A stretch of 64,000 nucleotides of DNA from Azadirachta indica (GCA_022749755.1 CM040444.1:5645009-5709008), one strand, 5' to 3'. Positions 49,694 to 62,781 are shown, numbered from the stretch's first letter. The notes: generated by a model from the sequence alone, not told the origin. Translations and numbers: made by a program.

Positions 49694-49928
49694 TTGCATG
49701 TTTGTTTTTTATTCGAAAATTTGAAAATAGCTAAAATATTATTATAAAATTTATTTATTTATTGTGATATAGAATTTATATTAATTATTTATAAAATGTA
49801 TAATAAGTTATATTAAGATGTAATAAATAAAAACAATAGATATATATTATTTAGTATTATTAAAAGTTTTATATACAAATTTATTTGATTTATCGATATT
49901 TCAGATTAAAAAATAAACAAACACTTAG
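49694..49928. mobile_element. Second element with GTTTGTTTTTT inverted ends, possibly next to a third
   Basis: The left end is gcatgtttgttttttattcg; the right end in reverse complement is ctaagtgtttgttttttaat. It is the same end sequence as the element at 44087-44538 but the body is shorter. Immediately after it (49929 to about 50600) lies sequence homologous to the interior of the longer element, starting ggggttatttgtttttctga, without a clear right end. Confidence 0.45.
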
Positions 49929-50735
49929 GGGTTATTTGTTTTTCTGATTGAAATCTGAATATAATTATTAAAATATTTAAAAGTCGTTTGTTTTTTTACT
50001 TATATCTGAATATTTGTTAAAAACATATGAATATAATTAAGTTAAAAATTTTGACTTAAATTTGAATAAGCAAATGTTTAGATAATTTAATATTTTTATT
50101 TTTAAAAAATATTCCTATTTTATTAATTTATTTACTAATAAAATCAAAACCTTAGTTAATTTTTGATGTATGTCTTCTCTATTGTGAGCCTCCTCTATTT
50201 GTCTTCTTAGTTTTACTTATTTTTTTATATTTTAATTATGATAATGAATTTGTATATTTACATAACTATAACTATATTACAATATAACTTATTATTTTTA
50301 TTTAATTTTTGTTTATCTTTATATTATCAATTAGAATTTTTTTTTAAAAAAATTATATATCAAACAAATAAATAATATACATACTAATATAATTTACTAT
50401 TTTTTATTTATTATTGTACTAATATAATCAAAATTATTATAAATATAAATATATTATTTAAAAGAATATATATATTAATATATCAATTTTCTGACTTTTT
50501 ATTCTATCAAAATAAATAACTTAATATTTATTTTTAAATATTTTAAAATTAAAAATAAATATATCATATAAATTTATATTTTTATTAAATTTAAATTTCA
50601 TTAAAAAAAAAAACGCTAGATTAATCAGTAACACTGAATATGAATTAATAAATCAGCAATCCAACCATTAATATCCCAAAAATAGGAGTGATTAACACTG
50701 CACACCGAACAACACACCTAAAACTAGAAAATTCA

Positions 50736-51368
50736 TCATTATGATCATCAAATTATGATCATGATCATGTTGATGAGACCTGAAGATAAGCCTACATAGA
50801 ATCCACCGCACCATATAAAACACCTTTATCTAAGCCAAAAAAGATGCGCCGAAGAAAGACAGAAGCCGAAGAAAGACAGAAGACAGGACGAGATATTCCT
50901 TTACCTTCAATCTCTCTCTCTCTCTCTCTCAGCTCCTCGATTTGTTTTAACGCTCAATTGATTCTTCCACTTCCACAGTTTCAATTCTCTCTCTCTCTCT
51001 CTCTCTCCTTCTGTTATAGTAAAAAAAAAGCAAACAAGAAGAAGAAGAAGAATAGGAAAAAAGATTCTTTCACTTCCTATGTTTACACAGTAACACCACT
51101 CTGTTTTCCTTTTAATTTCTCTCCCACTTACTTTCAGATTCTTTACTTTCCTTCAAATCTCTCCAACCTCATATCCCTCCTTTGAATTTCAAAACCCATC
51201 TATAGTTTCCTCTAACTCTTTCTTTTGGGTTCCTCAATTTGAGATTTGTATAAATCTCTCTGTTTTTTAGCTCAATTCTTCAGCTTTCTGGTTTCTCTGA
51301 TTCTCAATTCATATACACATATACATACACATATAGGCGTATATATACATACAGAATATACAACAAAA
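50736..51368 (+). promoter_or_regulatory. SnRK2 promoter and leader with TATA box and (TC)n tracts
   Basis: A TATA box (accatataaaacacc, TATAAAA at 50814-50820) would place the transcript start near 50845 and give a leader of about 500 bases. Upstream is a run of overlapping ATGATC palindromes (50738-50768). The leader holds two (TC)n tracts, 50912-50930 and 50986-51007, and a GAA run at 51039-51051. An ATG at 50844 opens a 113-codon frame that may or may not be inside the transcript. Confidence 0.5.
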
Positions 51369-54300
51369 ATGGAGAAGTATGAGCTCGTGAAGGACATAGG
51401 ATCTGGGAATTTCGGGGTGGCGAGGCTTATGAGGAACAAGAATACCAAAGAACTCGTTGCTATGAAGTACATCGAGCGAGGATATAAGGTTTCTATACAT
51501 TTTTCACTTCATTTTGTAATTTTTTTTCATAAAACCCATTTCAATCCTTGCATGCATGTGAATAAATATTATGCACTCAGTTTTTTTTTTATAATTTTGG
51601 GTTAAAAGCGATGAAGAAAAAGGAAATTTTTAATTTTTTAAAATTTTTAATTATATTTGTTTTTTCTATATTGTTTAATTTACTATGTTACAGATTGATG
51701 CAAATGTGGCTAGGGAGATTATTAACCACAGATCACTTCGCCACCCAAATATCATCCGCTTCAAGGAGGTTAGCTTTTCAATTTTTCATTTTTTTAACAT
51801 TTTTTATCTTGGCTTTTTTTAATTTTGTTTGGTTGGTAAAGGGATTTAATTTGATGATGAATGTTGTTTTCTAAAAACATTTTATTTAAGGGGTGGTTTG
51901 AGTTTGCAGGTGGTTTTGACCCCTTCACATCTGGCAATTGTGATGGAGTATGCAGCTGGGGGTGAGCTCTTTGAGCGAATTTGCAATGCCGGAAGATTCA
52001 GCGAAGATGAGGTATGATTTTGCTTAGCATTTTCATGCCTTTGATTTGTTTATTGGCAGTGATTGATTGTGAAAAAAAAGCCAAAAAGGAGTACTTGATC
52101 TGCTGATTTGAGACTGTTGGAGCTACTTTAATTTGACCAAGTAGTTTTGTTTTCTATTAATGTTTATATTAAGGGGAAATGGCATGAAGAAAGAAAGAAG
52201 GTTCTATTTTGTTGATGTTGTTATACATTTTTGTGTGTGCAGGCCAGATATTTTTTCCAGCAGCTTATTTCAGGTGTCAGCTACTGTCACTCCATGGTAA
52301 AAGTGACTTTCAGATATCAGAAAGATGTTCTTTCTGATTTAACGGTGAAGTTGTCTCATTTTTCGTATGTTTTCTCCCTTCTTGGCAGCAAATATGCCAT
52401 AGAGATTTGAAGCTGGAAAACACTTTGTTGGATGGAAGCCCAGCACCACGCCTGAAGATATGTGATTTCGGTTACTCTAAGGTTTGATTATATAAGCAGA
52501 TTGTATTATAAATGTTGTTTAGTCCGATGAAGTTTATATGAAATTTTATCCTTCGATGTTTTGTGTAGTCATCTTTGTTGCATTCAAGGCCCAAATCAAC
52601 AGTTGGCACTCCAGCCTATATTGCACCTGAGGTTCTTTCTCGCAGAGAATACGATGGCAAGGTAACTTTGTTCATTTATTTTGTAAGACACATTTGTATT
52701 AATTATTGCTAGGTAGATTTTCACCTCTATTGTGTCTAATGAGTAAATTGCTTCATACGTTCTCAGAGTATATGATGGCAAGGTAACTTTGTTCATCTAT
52801 ACAAACTGTGTGAATTAAAAAGTTCATGCTATTCCATTCAAGCAAAAAAGTTCATGCTATTGAATGCTGAGTAAAAAATACGGTTCTTGGGCAATTAGTT
52901 CATCTTTCCAAACAATTTGAAAATTTTTTACTTGTTTCATTGGTCAGTTTTCTTATTTTAATTTGCTGTTTTCCTTTTCCGGCTGATGAATTGAAATGTC
53001 AAAATAAGACATAAGGCTGTTGTATTGCAGCTTGAACACCAACATACTCCCTATTTCGCACATTCTGTTTGTTTATCTTGTCCATTTTCAATTTGTGTTG
53101 ATTGCAGAAGACCAGTTCTATCCTTGTTTTGCCAGTTAGCAGATGGATGATATACCTGATACGATTGCTTTGGTACAGTAATTATTAATTAGTAATCATG
53201 CATTTGACCTGCCAGATCATGCAACAATTCCTATGTCAATCATGTGTCTCACTTTTTTTTTCCCCTTTTCTGTGCCTATGGTTTTGGTTTTAATACTATT
53301 AAATGCCTTCTTGTCTTGTAACTTAGTTCCACCTTTCAACCTTTGCATAGTTTAGCCAGATACAAAACCATGTAGTAGCCATGGAGCATCAAAAGCATTC
53401 ATACCAATTGTACTGTAGCTGATTTCCTTGTTTCTATGAAACTTATTAACATATAAGATACCTGGGTTGGAAAAGCATTGACTTGAGAAAAGAACTCTTT
53501 AATTTTTCACTTGGCAGGTTTAGTCTAATATTGGTTTGTGTTTGTCCAGTTGGCGGATGTATGGTCATGTGGAGTGACTCTTTATGTTATGTTGGTGGGA
53601 GCCTACCCGTTTGAAGACCAGGAGGACCCAAAAAATTTCAGGAAAACTATTAGCGTAAGAGATTTCGATATGAATTTCACATCTTATTCTCAAAAGCTTT
53701 TATCTTTTGTTGTTTTTCACATCCTTATTGTCTTTTTTCCTTTTTTATTTTTCCAGAGAATCATGGCTGTCCAATACAAGATTCCTGACTATGTTCACAT
53801 ATCTCAAGATTGCAGAAATTTACTTTCTCGTATATTTGTTGCAAATCCAGCCAGGGTAAGTTGCTGAACTCTGTCTAAGAATCTCAATCTATTTATATCA
53901 TAATGGTGAGGTAAACAACAAACTGATGCATGCTGTTATTTGTTTTCTAACACAATTTGGAATGTAAATTTTGTCATCAATTGGCAAAGTTAAGGTTTAG
54001 AGAACAACAAAATCAGCAAATAATGGCTAAATGCAATGTGATTCTTACTTGAAACCTATGTGGTCTTATCTGGCCCATATTGACTCTTAGTTTAATGTAC
54101 TTTTAACTTAGTCTGCTGTTGGTATGCTTTTCTAATATTTTTCATTGCTGTTATGTGCTTGGTGGTTTCACATTCTGTGATTGTAGCCAATAGGTTTTTG
54201 CTAGTCTGTTTATGTTACGAGGTAAAATGTGGTCAGTGAGTCAACATTCTCTAACTTGTGTTTAGGAGTTTTGTCTGTAGTTGGCCTGGAAAGCTAGAAA

Positions 54301-55624
54301 GTATAAATTTTTTACAGTTCCTTGGGGTGAAGTTTTACTGAATTTTCGACTTCTTTCTACCTCTGGTGGGACTGTATAATGCAATTCTAAACCAAGTTGT
54401 TGATGCCTATGGAATAGATGTGGTGCCTGGAATCTTCCTTCTATCTTCTCTTTTCCTCAATTTATGTTAAAAACTTCACCAATATTCTTAGACTACCATT
54501 CTCAGTCCAAGAGTTAACCATTCTAACTTCAATCCTTCCTTATCAATTACATCAAATAATCCATTTCCTAGAGCTGATATTTTAATTTGCATTTGTTGCA
54601 TTGAAGAGACTACTTTGGTTTTTGCATAATGATGGGTAATTTTCTCTCTTCACACGACAACAAATTTGGTTTCTTGTCAAAAGAAGAAATGTGGTTCTGT
54701 GATATTTAGAAATCTGCGTACTACCAGCATTGTTTTAGACATTCTTGCAATCCAGAGCTTCAGGTATGATACTGAAAGGTGCCTGATCTCTTCCGTTAAG
54801 AAGTCCATTCTGTTATGCATGTAGCGAACATTTTCATTTCTGATATTTAACATGAGTTCGAGCAGAGAAAAAAGATCAATAAGCTCTTAAGTGGACACAC
54901 TCTATAGCTTAATGGACTTAGATGTGGAATCCATGCTGATATGACACATAAAAGCTGAACTAGCACTATTCCTAGGTCCTATTCTTGGATTGATGGTATA
55001 GTTTACATTTACATCAATATAAAATCAATAGCAATTTTTCTCTTAATATTTTCTTCGGAACTCCTAGATTTTCTTCACCTTTCCAATGATACTCTATTTG
55101 TGAAATGCCAGTGACACTAATCTCTAGATTATAAAATTTATAACTAAGTGATGATTATAATGTGTCTGATGTGTGGCAAACGACTGTTTGAGCTTACATG
55201 CTTCACTTGACCATAATTAGCCTCTCGAGATCATAGGTCTCATACACCTGTCTGATCATGAAAAATTTTAGTTGGGTGGTTACCGTTCAAATCTTTCTTT
55301 CTTTTGCAGAGAATCAGCATCAAAGAAATCAAGAGCCACCCATGGTTCTTAAAGAACTTGCCAAGGGAACTAACAGAGCCAGCTCAAGCCATCTACTACA
55401 GGAAAGAAAACCCAACTTTTTCCCTCCAAAGTGTTGAAGAGATCATGAAAATCGTGGAAGAGGCCAAGGTTCCTCCTGCAGTATCCCGATCAATTGGAGG
55501 CTTTGGCTGGGGAGGAGAAGAAGACGGAGATGAGAAGGAAGAGGAAACCGATGCAGATGAAGAAGATGAGTATGAAAAGAACGTCAAGGAAGCACAGAAG
55601 AGCGGAGAAATTCATGTCAGCTAA
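51369..55624 (+). CDS. SnRK2.4: SnRK2 Ser/Thr protein kinase, subclass 1 (SnRK2.4/2.10-like)
   Basis: Nine exons: 51369-51488, 51694-51768, 51910-52011, 52243-52296, 52389-52481, 52569-52661, 53550-53654, 53757-53855, 55310-55624. They sum to 1056 nt (351 aa). The protein starts [20 protein letters not shown]. Visible kinase features are the Gly loop at residues 11-16, Lys33, the catalytic HRDLKLEN (Asp123), DFG (Asp143), and the activation loop [16 protein letters not shown] with Ser158, the position equivalent to OST1 Ser175. The C-terminal tail after the SnRK2 box is rich in Glu ([20 protein letters not shown]), which marks the ABA-independent SnRK2b/subclass 1 group. Such kinases are activated by osmotic and salt stress and act in mRNA decay and root salt responses. 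All exon junctions are phase 0. It neighbours TMN1 as in Arabidopsis; SnRK2.10 is the other candidate name. Confidence 0.94.
52755..53165 (+). repeat. Fossil exon 6 and exon 7 boundaries inside SnRK2 intron 6
   Basis: The 22 bases from 52772 (gatggcaaggtaactttgtt and onwards) copy the exon 6 donor region at 52653; just before them, cagagtatat replaces cagagaatac. Further on, ttttgccagttagcagatgg (about 53126-53150) resembles the exon 7 acceptor region gtttgtccagttggcggatg at 53540. The copied exon 7 sequence has stops. Together they look like a decayed tandem copy of the exon 6 end, intron and exon 7 start. Confidence 0.5.
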
Positions 55625-58600
55625 GGATAATCTCAACCCTCTTCCAAATATTGATAAAATCTAGAATTTTGCCTCTGGAATTACCCATGTACTCACAGTA
55701 TGCTTCCTATTTCCATGTCTGTATAAAATTCAGTTTCCAACTCAATTAGGACCTACTGGTGAATAAATGTTTGTATATTAGTTTGTGCATTGGGCAGGAA
55801 GTTCCAAGTATCTCAAAACTGTAAGAGAACATTAGGGTGTGTTCCTTAAAGATCTTGGAAATAGTAGGGTTTTAAGATTAATTTAGATTTCTCTTTGTTG
55901 GGTTTAATATTAGAATCATAAATTTTTAAGGGTTTTGGATGGTCTAGGTATATTAGAAGATCATGGTTGTTGTAAGGAGATTTCATCTTAAAAGGTAGTA
56001 TGTACGTGAAATTATGAATATTTTGCTGTATCTGTTTTTGTTTTTCTTAGTGATTTTTGAAGGTTTGGTATGAACATAAGTACCAACTATTAATAATGAT
56101 GGTATGAAATATTCGCAATTTGAAACGTAAAACTATATAATCTTTTAGAATTTGTAATATCATATGGATTGTTATATTTGTAACATGAAAGGTTACAAGT
56201 ATGAAATTAGAGAGTTGTAAGTTTCAAAATTCTTCGAAACGTATGGGGATCTTGTTATGTAAATTGTAACTCTCAATGCCAATTTGTTCATATGCTAATT
56301 TGCATGTACGGGGAAAAATTATAAATCTAACATTTAATAGTCGTTGGACTTTACTTTTTAATTTGTGACAGAAAAAAAATATATATTTTTGTTATTTGAT
56401 TGACTTTAGAGAAAGATATTTTATTTAAAAATTAAAAGGCTAATTTTTGCTATTGAAAGAAGTTTAAATTTTAAAGTTTTTGATAGAAAGAGTTTTTTTT
56501 TTCATTTTTCTTTCAAAGATTAAATGGTATGAAATGTCTTAATTTTATTTTTAAAAATTTTTACTTTTTATTTCTATAATAATGTAGCCTTTAAAATATC
56601 GTCAATTAAAATTATATGGACAAGCATATAATTAATCAATTTTTATTAAAAATTTTACTTTCACTTTTAAAACATTGATTAAGAAATTTTATTCTAAAAT
56701 ATATTAAATAAAAAAAGAATGTCCATTATCTTCTGCTTTTTAAGTTAATATTTTAATTATTCTCTTATATTTTTTTAGTATTTAATCACTCTCGTGATTT
56801 TTTTTTTATTTTGTTTTTTAGATTAATCGATTTATAAAATAATAAAATTAAAAATATTTAAAAATTTTAAAAGGTTAAATTAGAATTCAAGTAAATGATA
56901 AATATTAAAAAAATATAAAAATAATGAGACATTAACTAAAAAAAATAGAAATAAAAAAGCATTCTCTCATTAAATAAATTTTTGAGTGGCATGTGATAAA
57001 ATTATGTCATATATATATATATATATATACTTAAATTAATTAATTATAATACTAAATATAACAATGGGAAAGTTTGTTTTCGTAAAAAACAAGAGAAGGA
57101 GAGAGAATATGCAATTGCTTTTATTTTTTATTTTTTATTTTTTAAGATGTTCAATGTGTGCAGTTGATTTTGTCTTTTATTTTTTTAAGATTCTCAATGT
57201 GTGCTTTTGTTTTTAAAATCTATAGCTTTATTGGGACAAAGAGATAAAAGAAAAGGATAGATTTTATACTAATTGTCTAGACATAATATTCTATCATCAT
57301 CATCATCATCATCATTATTATTATTATTATATTCCAATGTCAAGAGAATAAAAAAGTATAAAAGAATGATTCTAATAGAATCTCATGAGATATGGTTTCT
57401 TTTTAAAAGATCATGTGCACATTTCTTCGCCATCATAATAATCCAACAAATACCAATTATTTATATATATATATATATATATTAAAAAAGGTTGTACTAA
57501 AATTAACTCACGTGGATATTAGTTTGATAATTTATTTAAGGGCTACTTTCAGTCCTACCCCTAACTTATTAATATATATCATAGAAATATATATAATTTA
57601 TTAAAAGTCATCACTTTATCACTAAAACCGATAAAATTAATTGTTAATAAAAACGGTTAAAATTATCTATTTTACTTTTATTTTAATTAAAAATAAAAGA
57701 ATTTTAGATCTAAAATATGGTGGTGGTAACAGTAGCAACGAGATGGTAGCGTAATCAAATATTTTTTAAAAAAAATATTTATTTAATATTTATTTTATCT
57801 TTGACGGCCGATAGAATTATCGACCAATTGCCATTATTTGAGAATTAAATGATGATTTTCAATAAATTATATGCACCTCTTATATATATATATATATCAA
57901 TAAATTAGAAGTAAGATTAAAAGTAACTTCTTTTCAAATATAAAGGTTTGTATTCTATAAAATGTAAAGTTATACATAATTAAGAAAAGATTAATATTAA
58001 ATTGTTACAACTGAACCTTAAATTGTCAAATAATTTGAACAAAATTTTGTAAGAATTTGACTGATTGATGTAAAAGTGGTCAAAGTTATGAATTGGTGAA
58101 GGTGGGAAAGGTGGAAGTTTTCTGTTCTTTTTAGCTTTACTTTCTCGGGAAAATTTTCTTCCTGAAAGCAAAAACAAAGTTTCTTGATCTACCTTGTACC
58201 TTTTTAATAAAAAATATTTATGGTGGGGCTTGCATTGTCTTGAATGTCTTACAGCCAAGTTTAGAATAGGGCAATAATATGTTTGCCCTCAACTTTGTTG
58301 AAACAATAAACCATGACATATTTTAGTAATTTTAACAAATCAGTCCCTAATTTTAGTTATTTGTTAATTTTATTTATTAATTTTACCTTAGTTAATGTTA
58401 CCAATACATAAAGTGAATGTATTATATCATATCAATCCAATTTATGAAATTCAAATTTATTCCTACTTCTTATCATGTCTACTATTTAAAAGTTCATTCT
58501 TATTAGTCCACAAGTTTATTAAATTCATGTCATGTTGTGTTATGTTGTCAACCTTTTTTATTAAAAATTTTAAATACATTTTAAAAAAATTTTAATTGAT

Positions 58601-60140
58601 TAAAATTATTAAAATATTATTAAATTTTAAATTTTTATACCACTATTATCATGTATTTATTTTTTTTAATTTTTAAAATATTTACTTTTCTTTGTGCTAA
58701 TTTACGTATTATTTCATTGAGTTTTTGTACCTAAAATTTGAACTCCGCTCGAGTTCATGTGGACTCACGTATGTATTATATTAATTCACTATTTTTTGTG
58801 TTATATCATGCCAATCGAACCCATTTGTCATTGTTATTTATTACAAATGAAATTATTAAAATTAAACAAAATTATATTTTAATTTATTATTTTATGTCCT
58901 TATTTGTTGTTTGGATAAAGTTTATAGACAATAATGTAATTATCCCCTAATATATATATATATTTATATATAAGTACATATGTTATTATTTTAAAATATG
59001 ATTGAAACAAAATCAATGTTATAGACGTATCAGAAAAAATGATCATGCCAGTGAAGAAAATGAAATGGTTGCTGATTGATGATGAAGGTTCTATTCTATT
59101 ATACTCTATTATATTCCTTTACTTTCCTATCACAAATGATTTTTTTCCAAAAAGTAGCTTAACTCTGAAACAAAAGTGCTTCCCCTAGTTCTACTTTTTC
59201 TTTATAGAGGTGGGTCTCTCTTTATCTCTCTCGAGTTGTTCTTCTTCTTCACTTTCACATCCAAAAGTGCTTTTGGGCAAAGTGAATCTACAGAACAGAG
59301 ACCCCTTATTCTACTTTGTATTTGCAAATTGCAGCCAATGGTATTGTTAAGGATAACCTTCCACTAAAATTTAAGGTCCAACTACGACGTCGTGTTAATG
59401 AAGGTGAGTATTTTATTAGCATTAACATAATATGTTTTACAATATATTCGTTTGGAAGTCTTGAGGAAAAAACTAAGGAGCATAAATGCTCATGCATTTT
59501 AACATGCCTTAAAGAAAATTTATTAACCTGTAAAACACTTACATAGACTAATATTTATATTTTTTTAATTTAGTACTATCGGAATATTAAAAAAAAGTGC
59601 TATATTACATAAATATTATGTATTTTAATACATTTTTCTTAACATTTTTTAAGAAAATTAACTAAAATACTTGGTGCCACTGGTAAAGTATTTAAGTGCT
59701 ATTGTAGTTAACATGTAATTATGTACTAACCAAGCATCGCTCCTAGTGCTAATTAAATTCAATAAGCACTTTTGAAAAACAAATGACCAAAAACATGAAC
59801 AAATACTGATAGTTCTCAATTTAATATTTTCCTAGTTAAATGGCGGTGCCTAATTGACTCTTAATATTAAATACTTACTGCTTTAGTTCACAGTTGATTA
59901 TTTTTTTAATATAATTATAAAATATTATTTTACATTTTACAATGACCCACGTATGTCTAAGAAAAAATGAGTTAGATTTTCGATTTATAAGGATACTATC
60001 AAATTCCTCCCACTTCACAATTATATTACTAAAGAAAAAAATTGAGAATGTGTAAATTGGCTCTCCTAAACCATTAGTCGAGTAACCCTTAAATATGCAA
60101 TTACAAAAATACCCCCCCCCATACTATCTTTTAGATGGTT
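55625..60140. other. SnRK2 3' flank and AT-rich intergenic DNA
   Basis: The first few hundred bases should hold the SnRK2 3' UTR (aataaatg at 55761 is a possible poly(A) signal). Beyond lie (AT)n tracts (57008-57028, 57463-57482), a (CAT)n(TTA)n microsatellite at 57295-57330, and ordinary AT-rich DNA. A less AT-rich patch at 59160-59410 contains a short exon-like frame (KDNLPLKFKVQLRRRVNEG before a GT) that I could not assign. Confidence 0.5.
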
Positions 60141-60147
60141 TGTCCAA

Positions 60148-60600
60148 AATTGGAAGAAAACATGGTACAATTTATTTTTTAATTTTTTCGTAATCTGTAA
60201 GTTAAAGGTTAAAAGGAAAATAAAACCTTTCTTGATACAAGGATATAAATATTGTGACCACTCACATCATTCTCCTTCATTGGTAACAAAATTAGAACAG
60301 AGTGCGAGAAAGGTCTCCTTGTGAGATTAAATTAACTAAGCAAAATTAGGGTAGCAAGAATTTTTTTTTTTTTTTATCTTTAGAAAGTTACAAGATTAAA
60401 TTAAGAGGTTTTCTTATCTACTTCAAATAAGAATTTGATTCTACTAGTGTGATAATAATAGTTTTTAAATAAAAGACAAATATTAAATATATGATTTTTT
60501 ACACTTTTACTCTCTTACAACAATCAACTAAGAGTTTTTGGTAATAACAAGGAAGATGAATAATATATTTTTAATTCTTTCTAAGTGATACAATCCCAAA
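60148..60600 (+). repeat. Dispersed repeat, copy 2 (partner at 45265-45695)
   Basis: It shares with copy 1 the ordered phrases listed there, here as ttggaagaaaacatggtaca, gaccactcacatc, ttggtaacaaaattag, agattaaattaagagg, caaataagaatttgattc and aataatatatttttaattct. The copies are about 15 kb apart and diverged. Confidence 0.7.
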
Positions 60601-60684
60601 CTTCAAATAATTGATATATTTTGTCTTCAAGATTGAAAACTCTTTTAGTAAGTATAAATATAAATTCTTGATATCGTTACGAGT

Positions 60685-60745
60685 GTTAGTTAGTTCAACT
60701 GAACTGATATGAATGGTGTAGAATTCAAATCCCACTTGAGACTAC
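60685..60745 (+). other. Possible tRNA-type A and B boxes (SINE-like relic)
   Basis: ttagttcaactgaactgata resembles an A box and gaattcaaatcccacttgag a B box (GGTTCAAATCC type), spaced about 30 bases apart as in tRNAs. It does not fold into a full tRNA. A SINE is the likelier reading; the evidence is limited to these two boxes. Confidence 0.3.
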
Positions 60746-61159
60746 ACTCCGGAACGATTTTGGTGTCTATCTATGAAATATTTAGAAAAGAAAATATTTT
60801 AAAAATTAAAAGAATCATATCCTTGTTACATGTGTGACAAAGAATCCCAAAACTACAAAATTTCTTGATAAGTTAACACAATAGATAACAGTATTTTCCA
60901 TCTCAAGTCTTGTATCTTGTATATCAAATGATGTGATTACTAAAATGAATATTAAAAGTTTTGTAAGAATAACATACCTCTTTAACCCCATCTTAAATAA
61001 ACTTCCAAATAAGGAAATCAATGGCCCCAAAATATGGAGATTTCGCTTCAATGTCATGGCTGGAAAAAATGGTAACATCAAAATTATCAATTATTTCATA
61101 TCCTGAAAAGTTTAAAAAAATAACCGCATCTGACTGAAATCAGAAAAATGTCTCATCTT
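60746..61159. other. 3' flank of the TH1 gene
   Basis: This AT-rich stretch downstream of the TH1 stop codon (minus strand) should hold its 3' UTR. Nothing else was identified. Confidence 0.45.
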
Positions 61160-62781
61160 TCATTTTACCATTTGTTTTGCCTCTGTTAGAACAGCATGCA
61201 ACTTCTTGGTCTCTGTCGAAACACATTCCCTATCAAAAAGAGCTGAAACAACTGCAACTCCTTTGAGATTTGGTGCATCGAGTTTCATCACAGCACATGC
61301 ATTTGAAATGCCGATGCCACCAATTGCAACCACAGGTAATTTAGAAGATAAACAAACAGTTTTTAATCCATCCAAACCTACGGTGAGATTATTTGCCTTT
61401 GTATTAGTTGGATATACTCCACCACAACCAATGTAATCAGCGCCATCAATCCAAGCTTGTTGAGCTTGTTCTGGTGTTTTGCACGATACACCAATGATCT
61501 TGTTTGGGCCGATAAGAGTGCGGGCAACGCAAGCAGGCATGTCAGATTGACCTACATGCACACCATCAGCATCACAAGCAAGGGCAACATCGATACGGTC
61601 ATTAATCAGTAGAGGTACTCCATGGGGACGACAAATTTCAAGACATGCTTGGGCTGCTTCAAGAAAGTCCCTTGTGTCAGTATCTTTCTCCCTGCAAAAG
61701 GAAGAAAAATTACGATCAACAATGACGAGTATTTTTATTTGCAAATAAATGCATATAGGTGGTGCTCTTAAGCCTAGTTGAAGCTAAGAAAGTAAAAACA
61801 ATCATAGATGACACAATCTTATCAATTATCAAGAAATGAGTGCACAACAGATAATCCCACTTATTTTTATTTGAAAAAAGAACGAAGTCAACAACTTATA
61901 CAACGTAAACTATATTTTGTTTAAATACAAAATACTAAGGTTGCCAAAAGATGCAAAATATCATCTAATTTCTGATTAATCATCACTTTCTCAAGGTAGG
62001 CACTATACAAGGGTGAAATTAAGCATGAAGCCATAAGAAAGTGAGATTGAAGGGCAGTGGAAGATGCAGAGATGGTCAACATGTAAGAAGCAAAGACATA
62101 ATGAGACTACAAAACTTAAGAAAACTTCTGCGCCAATAAGTTTTGACATATGAAACTGTTGAGGGGACATGGAAACAGCAGGTCAAGTTACTATATAGAG
62201 TCCTACATAAAAATTAAAATAGTCTTAAGGTCTACAAGGATGGGCAAACATATAAACGGACTCTCTAGCCAGTAGCCAGCATATGATAAACTGTAAATAC
62301 TGAAAAGGAAATGGCCACAGAATGTAAAATCTTACAGATCTGCTAGATTATTTGCACAAGGCATATAAGATTATGCATTGCACTTCATTGTACTTTCTAC
62401 AATTATGCACAAATGAGCTGACCAACTAATGGAGAACTATAAAACCTACAGAGCATATTGTTGGAACCAAGATAAGCCTACATGAAAAAGCAAAGCCACA
62501 GCAACAAACCTAAGTTGAATAATGGTAGCCCCTCCTTCTATGGCAGCTTTAACAGCATCCGTGATAGAACGGCCCCATCTCTTATTCATTGATGGATCCG
62601 TAACAGCATATAGAAATAAGTCACTAGGATTGAAAGCATCTGGCCTATATAAATGGCGAGAAGTGGTTTTAAGTCTCAATAGGTGGTCAAAGGGCCCTTG
62701 AGGCCCATTTCCAATTACAATGTCTTTGCTATAACCCAAGGCAGTTTCAATATATCGTTTAGCCACCTGTCAAAAGCCATA

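Noticed and set aside
50844..51185. 113-codon frame upstream of SnRK2
   Set aside because: It is translated mostly from (TC)n and A-rich leader sequence (runs of Ser-Leu and Lys). Probably a leader artefact.
57980..58258. Minus-strand 92-codon frame
   Set aside because: It has no recognised motif, no consistent splice partners and a composition like the surrounding AT-rich DNA.
59176..59546. Exon-like patch with short open frames (KDNLPLKFKVQLRRRVNEG before a GT)
   Set aside because: No matching exons could be linked on either side and the peptide is not recognised. The evidence is too weak for a gene call.
60815..61090. 91-codon minus-strand frame just downstream of TH1
   Set aside because: It lies in the expected 3' flank of TH1, after a complete ThiE domain with a stop codon. 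No domain was recognised.
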